Shown here piece after piece: positions 58,156 through 64,000 of a DNA stretch of 64,000 bases (positions are counted from its first letter, which is position 1; every line of letters begins with the position of its first letter). The DNA comes from Brucella grignonensis (GTDB lineage: Bacteria; Pseudomonadota; Alphaproteobacteria; Rhizobiales; Rhizobiaceae): assembly GCF_002252505.1 (NCBI RefSeq), contig NZ_NNRL01000168.1, positions 62,001 through 126,000 on the forward strand. Direction: 5' to 3'. The translations under genes were made by a program, and so were the position numbers. Under the pieces are notes generated by a model. The model made no database searches. It had not been told where the DNA came from and worked only from the letters and a program-made list of their open reading frames with translations.

Positions 58156-58803
58156 TCAATGCGGCGCAAAGCGCTTGTCGAGCAGATCGACAATCATGAC
58201 GACGACATAAACAATGATCATGTAAAGCACAGCAGCGACTGCAAAAATCTCGAAGGGCTTGTATGTCGAGCTGATAAAGCGCTGCGCTGTATAAGTCAGT
58301 TCCACGACCGAAATTGTTGAAACCAGTGCCGATCCTTTGACGAGTGCGACGGCATTGACGCCCAATGGCCGGATCATGAGGCGGGCGGCTTGCGGCAGAA
58401 TAATCAAACGTAACGTTCTTTCACGATCAAAACCAATTGAGCGTGCAGCTTCCGTTTGTCCGCGGTCCACACTGGCAATCGCACCACGAATTGACTCAGC
58501 CATGTAGGCGCCGATGTTCAACCCAAGGCCGATGACGCCTGCTGAATACGGCTCCAGTTCCAAGCCTATCTGGGGGCCACCGAAATACAGGACGAACAAT
58601 TGCACCAGACAGGGTGTCCCACGAAATACGCTGACATATGCCCCGGACAAAAAACGCAAGATCGCAATGTTTGAGAGGCGACCGATCACCAACAGGCCTG
58701 CAACGACGAATCCTAGCAGAAGAGCAAGCACAGAAATCTGCACAGTGACCCATGCAGCCTCCAGAAAAAATGGGAGGACGCGCTGCATTAACGCAAGATC
58801 CAT
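58156..58803 (-). CDS. Amino acid ABC transporter permease (HisM/GlnP family), first
   Basis: Start at ATG 58803, with GGAG upstream. The ~215-residue membrane protein has the EAA loop EAARSIGFDRERTLRLIILP, QAARLMIRPLGVNAVALVKG. Together with the downstream permease it forms the heterodimeric channel. It follows the binding-protein gene by 61 bases. Confidence 0.93.
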   Translation of the reverse strand: MDLALMQRVLPFFLEAAWVTVQISVLALLLGFVVAGLLVIGRLSNIAILRFLSGAYVSVFRGTPCLVQLFVLYFGGPQIGLELEPYSAGVIGLGLNIGAYMAESIRGAIASVDRGQTEAARSIGFDRERTLRLIILPQAARLMIRPLGVNAVALVKGSALVSTISVVELTYTAQRFISSTYKPFEIFAVAAVLYMIIVYVVVMIVDLLDKRFAPH

Positions 58804-58864
58804 AAAGATACTCCGGAAAGTCATGTGAACCGGCCCGGAAAAACCGGGCCGGATTTAAACTCGA

Positions 58865-59650
58865 TTAGCGAATGTCGCTGCCGATCCACTGCATCGAGAT
58901 CTTTTCGTAACCACCATCAGCGAGCATATCGTCGAGGGTCTTCTGCATTGCAGCTTTCAGTTCCGGATTGTTTTTACGGATTGCAATACCGAGGGCAACG
59001 CGGCCACCTTCGATGTTTGGTGTATCCAGAATACGAACCTTTTGGCCTGTTTCCTTCACAGCAATCATGACCGGGATGCTATCCATGACAAGCGCATCGA
59101 TACGACCTGCTTCCAGATCGATCAGCATTTCAGGCAAGCCCTTATACGTACGAACGGTCAAATCGCCCTGCGCTTTTGCCCATTTTTCATGCGCGTCACC
59201 CATTGTGACACCAACAGTCTTGCCGTTCAGTTCTTCAAGTTTTTGAATGGATGAACTGTCTTTTACAACGATTGTGCGGCCTGCGTGGTAGTAAGGGCCG
59301 ACGAAGTCTACGGCCTTTTCACGCTCTGGTGTAATCGTCATGGATGCAACAACTGCATCATATTTCTTTGCAAGAAGACCCGCGATAATACCATCGAACG
59401 GCGTAGTAACGATCTTTGGCTTCATGCCCATGCGGCCCGCAATTTCAGCGCCAATCGATGCATCAAACCCAACCACTTCGTTTTTCTCGTTTGTGAAGCT
59501 GAACGGTGGATACTGACCACTCATCGCAATGCGCATCTCACCGGTTTCCTTGAGCTTTTCCAGCTCATCAGCCTGCGCTGGCACGTTCGAAAAACTTGCA
59601 GCAATCGCAACAGCTGCGATTGCAATGAGGCTCTTCAATTTGGAACTCAT
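58865..59650 (-). CDS. Amino acid ABC transporter substrate-binding protein
   Basis: Start at ATG 59650, with AGAGGAAA upstream. The ~261-residue protein has a signal peptide (MSSKLKSLIAIAAVAIAASF, cut near AQA) and the SBP family 3 motif GFDASIGAEIAGRMG, with EREKAVDFVGPYYHAGR after it. Ligand-binding Arg and Asp residues look intact (MRIAMSGQYPPFSF). First gene of the operon; candidate operators at 59769-59804 lie upstream. The ligand is unknown; a basic or hydroxylated amino acid would fit the neighbouring three-domain enzyme. Confidence 0.92.
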   Translation of the reverse strand: MSSKLKSLIAIAAVAIAASFSNVPAQADELEKLKETGEMRIAMSGQYPPFSFTNEKNEVVGFDASIGAEIAGRMGMKPKIVTTPFDGIIAGLLAKKYDAVVASMTITPEREKAVDFVGPYYHAGRTIVVKDSSSIQKLEELNGKTVGVTMGDAHEKWAKAQGDLTVRTYKGLPEMLIDLEAGRIDALVMDSIPVMIAVKETGQKVRILDTPNIEGGRVALGIAIRKNNPELKAAMQKTLDDMLADGGYEKISMQWIGSDIR

Positions 59651-59768
59651 GACTTTCCGTTTCCTCTGGATTTGTCTTTTTGTTTTAGGGTTATGGTTTG
59701 CCACTAACCTTCATTTGAGAGCTTGGCACAGGCTCAGTTCGCAAGCATCCTGCAATATGTCTGCGCGC

Positions 59769-59804
59769 CCGACACATTGCCGGAATCTACCGGCATATTG
59801 TCGG
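59769..59804. promoter_or_regulatory. Paired palindromic operators upstream of the ABC operon
   Basis: CCGACACATTGCCGG (59769-59783) and CCGGCATATTGTCGG (59790-59804) have the form CCGRCA-N3-TGYCGG and start 21 bases apart, two helix turns. They are 119 and 140 bases upstream of the binding-protein start. The same pair recurs at 63088-63123. Probably sites for the AsnC-type regulator encoded there. Confidence 0.7.
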
Positions 59805-59887
59805 CGTCTCGTATGAACGCTTTGACGATGATTATCGGAGCTCAAGCCACGTTCTGAGTGAACGATGAGTGTGAGTAAGCGAAACAA

Positions 59888-59933
59888 AAAGGCCGTATCC
59901 TCGTCCGGATTGCCCGGCGAGAATACGGCCTTT
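59888..59933 (-). terminator. Terminator of the three-domain gene
   Basis: AAAGGCCGTAT pairs with ATACGGCCTTT, enclosing an inner CTCG...CGAG stem; on the minus strand it runs into TTTTTGTTT. Confidence 0.88.
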
Positions 59934-59955
59934 AGATCAAGCCTTTCGGCTGCTC

Positions 59956-62900
59956 TTACCGCAGAGCAGCTACAAAACTATCGTTCAGGACGCTGAGCAG
60001 ATGATCGGCATTGTCGCGACTGAAAACCATCGATGGACGCATCTTCAGTACATTATCATGTGGCCCTTCCGTACCCATCAGAATACCGCGTTGTCTTGCG
60101 CCATCATTGATACGTTTTGCCAGAGTAGTTGCGGGTGCTTTCGTCTTACGATCTGTAACCAGTTCAATCCCCAGGAATAAACCTTCACCCCGAACATCGC
60201 CGATAATGTCAAAACGCGTCTGCATTTCGCGAAAGCCAGCAATAAGGTAGTTACCAACATCAAGCGCATTCTTACGCAGGCCATCTCTTTCGATCACATT
60301 GAGCACTGCGAGGCCCGCGGCACAGGAAACCGGATTGCCGCCGAAGGTGTTGAAATATTCCATGCCATTGTTAAAGCTGTCTGCCACTTCCCGCGTTGTG
60401 ACAACCGCAGACATTGGATGACCGTTACCAATGGGTTTGCCCATGGTGACGATGTCAGGGACAACATCCTGCAATTCGAAAGCCCACCAGTGACTGCCCA
60501 CCCGACCAAAGCCGACCTGCACTTCATCAGCGATACATATGCCGCCCGCAGCCCGAACCATAGCGTAGACTTCTTTGAGGTAGCCTTCCGGCAGAAATAC
60601 CTGACCGGCAACACTTGGAATGGATTCAGCCAAGAAATATGCGGGTGCGCGACCCTGACTGCGCATCGTGTCGATATGCTCGGCAATATTGCTGGCAAAA
60701 CGTTTGGCGTGCTCTTCAACAGGCCAATCTTCCGGAGCATGATAGCTGTCAGGAATGACACCTTCAAAGACATGCGTAGGGCGACCCTTCCCACCTTTGC
60801 GCTTATACTTATAAGGGCTGAGATCGATGAGTTCCTGCGTTGTCCCATGATAAGCCCAGTCAAGCACGATTGCTTCGTCGCGACCAGTATGATTGCGCGC
60901 CATTCGCAACGCCAAGCTGTTTGCCTCGCTGCCTGAGCAAGCAAATGATGCAACGGTTAGGCCTTCTGGCAATGTCGCGGTAAGCCGCTCGGCATATTCA
61001 ACGATATTATCGTGCAGATAGCGTGTGTTGGTGTTCAACAATGCTGCTTGCCGTGCGATGGCTTCGACAACCTCGGGATGAGCGTGGCCTATGTGACAAA
61101 CATTGTTAAAGCAATCGAGATACGCCCGCCCGTAATTGTCGATAAGCCAGGTGCCTTCTCCGCGTACAAACTTTATCGGCTCGGAATAGGAAATAGACAG
61201 GTTGGGCAGCAGGATTTCTTTGCGTTTTTCGATAATTTCCGCCCGTGTGCGACCATCCTGATGGAAGGTTTCAGGTGGAATACCTGCCAGTTCAGCCACA
61301 TCCGGGAATAAATCCGCCCACACGTCCAGATATGCGGCTTCGCCCACACCCAGAATCTCGGTTGCTGTGAGATTGACGTCTGTCGTCATCTCAAAATGCA
61401 GATGTGGCGTCCATCCACCATTCTCATGAATACCGCCCATATGACCGACGAGATCACCAGCCTGCAGCTCCTGACCAGGCTTCAGACGTTCCAGTGCCTC
61501 ATGTGCCATATGTCCCCAAAGCGTCACGAATGGCGGGCAGCCTTCGGGGCGGTGTTCCAGCTTGACCAGACCGCCATATCCAAGCGGCTCGTGTTCGATT
61601 TCAACGCTTATGACGGTTGCCGCCAGTGGCGTGTAAAGCGGAGTACCGGCTGGCATGAACAAATCCACACCAAGGTGATGGATGCGGCGCTGTCCATTAA
61701 TGAAGCGCGATTCAAAAGCCTTGTCGGTATAGACAGTTCGCTTCTCGCCCCAGGAACCAATGCCAAGATCAACGTTATTCCGGGCACAGAAGTCGTCCCA
61801 CCATTGCGTGGCCTCTGTTGCGCGCTGTTCAGCGGATGCGACTGTCATAAAATGGGATGCGTCGCCATAAGGGACAATCGCTTTGGTCATGGTCGCAGGC
61901 GCGGGACGCACAATTGGAGCAAATGTCTTGGCATTGTCAGATATCCATTTGCGGATAGCGCCTGCGCCATCTATGGCATCAAACCCGCAAGCTTTGCGCA
62001 AAATGGCTGTCGCAAAGCGTGGGTTCATTGCATCCATCTTCTCCAAGAGACGCCACGCTGGCGCTTCGCTAATGGCGAGATAAGGATTATCGTCTGTCTT
62101 CTCACGACGCGAGGCAGAGAATGTAACGCTTGTCACAAGCCGCATGGCAATAAGGTCGAACAGAAGATCGATTTCTTCTGCCTTGAGCGGGTATTTTTCA
62201 TGAAAGCCCGATGCGAGTGCCGCAGCGGCGCCAATCGGATCGTCTGTGTCCAGCGCTGAATAGGCGCAAGCTATGGCCACTTCCGCGATCAGTACTGTAT
62301 GAACGGCATCACCAAAGTCGATGAGACCTGCAATCTTTTCATGGTCTGTGTTGTCGACCAGAACATTCCAGTCATTCGCATCATTATGAATGACCTGCGC
62401 GCGCAAACCTGCAAGTTTGGGCTCAACAAGGGTTTCAAAGCGAGTGATGAAACGATCAAGCAATGCTCTTTTGTCGGCATCGTCTATGAAATGCAGGCGC
62501 GTACGCGCGCGGCCAGCATGACGGAGGTCCCAATCCAGATCGCGAAGCGCGCCCGGATGGATGAACCCTTGCAAAGCATGATCGAGCTCGCCCAATGAGC
62601 GGCCCAGATTACGCATCAAATCAAATGTTCTGGTTACCTGCGCAAGTGGTGTTCCCGGTAGCCAGCCAACCAGGCGCAGGGCATGTTTTTCTCCACCGTC
62701 AGCAACGGTTGAAGCAAGTACATCACCCGAAAGACTCGGTTTGAGATGCGGCACCGCCAATTTGGATTTGGCATTGGACAGGTGATGCAACAGAGCCGTC
62801 TGGAATTCACTCTCGACTTTCGGTTCGCTGGCATTGACGATCTTTAGAATCCAGTCGGATTCCGTTCCAGTTTTCAGGCGGAAATTACAATCACGCTCAC

Positions 62901-63003
62901 TATCAAGCTCAGAAGCGCTTGCGCTTACGCCAAAAACTTCCTTGGCAAGCCTTTCGGCATCAATGGCTGAAAACTGGGGAGCGGGATGGGAGAGATCGGT
63001 CAT
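59956..63003 (-). CDS. Three-domain protein: APH-like kinase, M23 peptidase domain, class III PLP aminotransferase/phospho-lyase
   Basis: The 1015-residue protein has an N-terminal kinase of the aminoglycoside phosphotransferase/hydroxylysine-kinase type: [10 protein letters not shown], then catalytic [14 protein letters not shown] near residue 203 and IDFGDAV near residue 223. The middle M23 domain (~residues 420-540) has zinc ligands in [12 protein letters not shown] and TPHLHFEM. The C-terminal class III domain (~590-1015) has [17 protein letters not shown], with the PLP lysine in [14 protein letters not shown]. The kinase-phospholyase pair matches the human AGPHD1/AGXT2L2 pathway (5-hydroxylysine to phosphohydroxylysine, then ammonia and phosphate release); phosphoethanolamine is an alternative. 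The M23 domain's role is unknown. It is divergent from an AsnC regulator and in line with the ABC operon. Confidence 0.88.
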   Translation of the reverse strand: MTDLSHPAPQFSAIDAERLAKEVFGVSASASELDSERDCNFRLKTGTESDWILKIVNASEPKVESEFQTALLHHLSNAKSKLAVPHLKPSLSGDVLASTVADGGEKHALRLVGWLPGTPLAQVTRTFDLMRNLGRSLGELDHALQGFIHPGALRDLDWDLRHAGRARTRLHFIDDADKRALLDRFITRFETLVEPKLAGLRAQVIHNDANDWNVLVDNTDHEKIAGLIDFGDAVHTVLIAEVAIACAYSALDTDDPIGAAAALASGFHEKYPLKAEEIDLLFDLIAMRLVTSVTFSASRREKTDDNPYLAISEAPAWRLLEKMDAMNPRFATAILRKACGFDAIDGAGAIRKWISDNAKTFAPIVRPAPATMTKAIVPYGDASHFMTVASAEQRATEATQWWDDFCARNNVDLGIGSWGEKRTVYTDKAFESRFINGQRRIHHLGVDLFMPAGTPLYTPLAATVISVEIEHEPLGYGGLVKLEHRPEGCPPFVTLWGHMAHEALERLKPGQELQAGDLVGHMGGIHENGGWTPHLHFEMTTDVNLTATEILGVGEAAYLDVWADLFPDVAELAGIPPETFHQDGRTRAEIIEKRKEILLPNLSISYSEPIKFVRGEGTWLIDNYGRAYLDCFNNVCHIGHAHPEVVEAIARQAALLNTNTRYLHDNIVEYAERLTATLPEGLTVASFACSGSEANSLALRMARNHTGRDEAIVLDWAYHGTTQELIDLSPYKYKRKGGKGRPTHVFEGVIPDSYHAPEDWPVEEHAKRFASNIAEHIDTMRSQGRAPAYFLAESIPSVAGQVFLPEGYLKEVYAMVRAAGGICIADEVQVGFGRVGSHWWAFELQDVVPDIVTMGKPIGNGHPMSAVVTTREVADSFNNGMEYFNTFGGNPVSCAAGLAVLNVIERDGLRKNALDVGNYLIAGFREMQTRFDIIGDVRGEGLFLGIELVTDRKTKAPATTLAKRINDGARQRGILMGTEGPHDNVLKMRPSMVFSRDNADHLLSVLNDSFVAALR

Positions 63004-63067
63004 AGTCAGTATTTTTCCAGGTTACATTTCTTACCCGCAGCTTGGCATGCAAAGGATTTTCGGGCAT

Positions 63068-63123
63068 CAAGTATCCTGTCGGGATAACCGGCACTTTGTC
63101 GGAATAGACCGGCATATGTCCGG
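63068..63123. promoter_or_regulatory. Palindromic operator array in the AsnC/three-domain divergent promoter
   Basis: CCGGCACTTTGTCGG (63088-63102) and CCGGCATATGTCCGG (63109-63123) start 21 bases apart. A half-site TGTCGG at 63077-63082 extends the phasing upstream. The layout matches 59769-59804. The regulator likely binds here to control itself and the divergent gene. Confidence 0.7.
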
Positions 63124-63142
63124 TCATGTGAATAGGGTAAAG

Positions 63143-63583
63143 ATGCGCGAACTTGATGCGAAAGATCGTGAAATACTGGCAATCCTGTCGAAAGAGGCGC
63201 GTATTGCGCTGAAAACGCTGGCAGGGCGTATTGGGTTGTCGCGTAGTGCCACGAGTGAGCGCGTCACAAATCTTGAGCGCAGCGGGGTCATAAGAGGATA
63301 CCGTGCGGATATCGGCGAAATCGACGCAAATGTTATTCGCGCGGCGTTTTTGATCAATCTGCGACGAACCCCGGCACATGATCTGCTGGATATACTGGCG
63401 CGTCACCCGGAGGTGCGTCGGGTATCATCGGTCAGCGGGCAGCTTGATCTGATCGTCGAACTGGAGACCGGTTCAATCGACGGTCTTAACAGGGTACGTG
63501 ACTTGATAGCAGGACATGACATTGTGGAAGATCTCACAACCGCAATCGTTCTGAGACGCGATATTGATCGCGAGTTAAGTTAA
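63143..63583 (+). CDS. Lrp/AsnC family regulator of the amino-compound regulon
   Basis: Start at ATG 63143 (MRELDAKDREILAILSKEAR) with AGGG five bases upstream; an ATG at 63116 lies inside the operator array and is unlikely. The 146-residue protein has the AsnC HTH (ALKTLAGRIGLSRSATSERV) and the RAM domain (HPEVRRVSSVSGQLDLIVEL). It sits next to the operators and divergent from the three-domain gene; it probably binds the amino compound handled by that enzyme and the transporter. Confidence 0.92.
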   Translation: MRELDAKDREILAILSKEARIALKTLAGRIGLSRSATSERVTNLERSGVIRGYRADIGEIDANVIRAAFLINLRRTPAHDLLDILARHPEVRRVSSVSGQLDLIVELETGSIDGLNRVRDLIAGHDIVEDLTTAIVLRRDIDRELS

Positions 63584-63612
63584 GATCTGCCTTCTCCTTG
63601 AATGCCGCTTCG

Positions 63613-63632
63613 AATGACGCTATATTACGTCA
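63613..63632. promoter_or_regulatory. Candidate autorepression palindrome upstream of the antitoxin gene
   Basis: ATGACG, eight AT-rich bases, CGTCAT: a perfect 6-8-6 inverted repeat 35 bases before the ATG, as expected for an autoregulated toxin-antitoxin operon. Confidence 0.5.
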
Positions 63633-63666
63633 TAATTAATGGCTTCACGGATATGGAGGCAACATC

Positions 63667-64000
63667 ATGGGTCTCACACAATATTCAGATAACGGTCTGT
63701 TCGCACCGCGAAAAATTGCTGACGCGCTGCGTACAACGAGCGATGAAGTCGCCCGTTCCGCAGGATTGGGACGTGACGCAGTACAGCGCAAGGATCGCGT
63801 GCAATCTGACAAGACGCAAAAACGGCTACGTGAGATGGTCGAGATCTTGAACAAGGTCGAACCGCGTTTTGGTTCAGCGCTTATGGCTTATGCCTGGTAT
63901 CGTTCGGAGCCGCTGGCTGGCTTTTCGGGTCAGACTGCGATGCAACTGGTGCTTAATGGCCGAGCCAGCGCAGTGCTCGATTATATTGATGCGATTGACG
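63667..64000 (+). CDS. DUF2384 (MbcA/ParS/Xre) antitoxin, 3' end outside window
   Basis: Start at ATG 63667, with GGAGG nine bases upstream; translated from the DNA it begins MGLTQYSDNGLFAPRKIADA. An Xre-like N-terminal region (LRTTSDEVARSAGLGRDAVQ) is followed by the DUF2384 C-terminal motif YRSEPLAGFSGQTAMQLVLN, then GRASAVLDYIDAID at the edge. These antitoxins pair with RES-domain NAD-degrading toxins encoded just downstream, which would begin beyond base 64000. The family is clear; the toxin is inferred. Confidence 0.85.
   Translation, partial: MGLTQYSDNGLFAPRKIADALRTTSDEVARSAGLGRDAVQRKDRVQSDKTQKRLREMVEILNKVEPRFGSALMAYAWYRSEPLAGFSGQTAMQLVLNGRASAVLDYIDAID

Noticed and set aside
62834-63142. 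Long 5' extension of the AsnC frame
   Set aside because: It crosses the start of the three-domain gene and the operator array; the HTH begins after 63143, with AGGG upstream.

Overview
The window looks like chromosomal DNA of an alphaproteobacterium of the Brucella/Ochrobactrum group. This rests on a glucose/galactose permease that reads like Brucella GluP, short-form HisG with HisZ, a GSII-type glutamine synthetase behind a sigma-54 promoter, a CIRCE-controlled groESL operon, and copies of a roughly 105-bp palindromic intergenic repeat like the Bru-RS repeats of Brucella. The assignment comes from protein and motif recognition only; no search was run.

Layout. 1-9335: housekeeping genes, nearly all on the minus strand (rluB cut by the left edge, tadA, a b561 cytochrome, a lipoprotein, ileS, a MipA/OmpV porin-like protein, ribF, a HAD phosphatase). 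9336-24097: groES-groEL with promoter and CIRCE, a HxlR regulator divergent from an FMN reductase, fumC, DoxX, gluP, hisS-hisZ-hisG, a LysE exporter, tag, an L,D-transpeptidase and an aldo/keto reductase. 24174-40090: a DUF2000/AsnC divergent pair, glcDEF with a divergent LysR regulator, a GntR regulator overlapping a PPP-type phosphatase, a 45-residue membrane peptide missed by length cut-offs, a MarR-FUSC-DUF1656-HlyD efflux operon, rsmE and gshA.

40939-53590 is an accessory island. Its left edge is an IS6-family element that removed the N-terminus of a LysR gene. It holds two large proteins built of repeated Ig-like modules (1233 and 663 residues; the larger ends in ten RCC1-like repeats of about 43 residues), a pile-up of broken mobile elements (four IS6-family elements or remnants, a Tn3-type relic with matching inverted repeats, an IS5/IS427-group element inserted in it), and three SyrB-like small proteins sharing a C-terminal coiled-coil signature. 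The Ig/RCC1 pair and the SyrB-like trio are the least explained content.

53709-64000 returns to core-like genes: a CNNM/CorC-type membrane protein, glnII, a polar amino acid ABC transporter (four genes), a three-domain kinase / M23 peptidase / class III aminotransferase protein, and an Lrp/AsnC regulator. A palindrome, CCGRCA-N3-TGYCGG, occurs as 21-bp-spaced pairs both upstream of the transporter operon and between the regulator and the three-domain gene, so these parts probably form one regulon for uptake and breakdown of an amino compound. The right edge cuts a DUF2384 (MbcA/ParS/Xre) antitoxin gene whose toxin partner would lie outside the window.

No tRNA, rRNA or CRISPR array was recognised.
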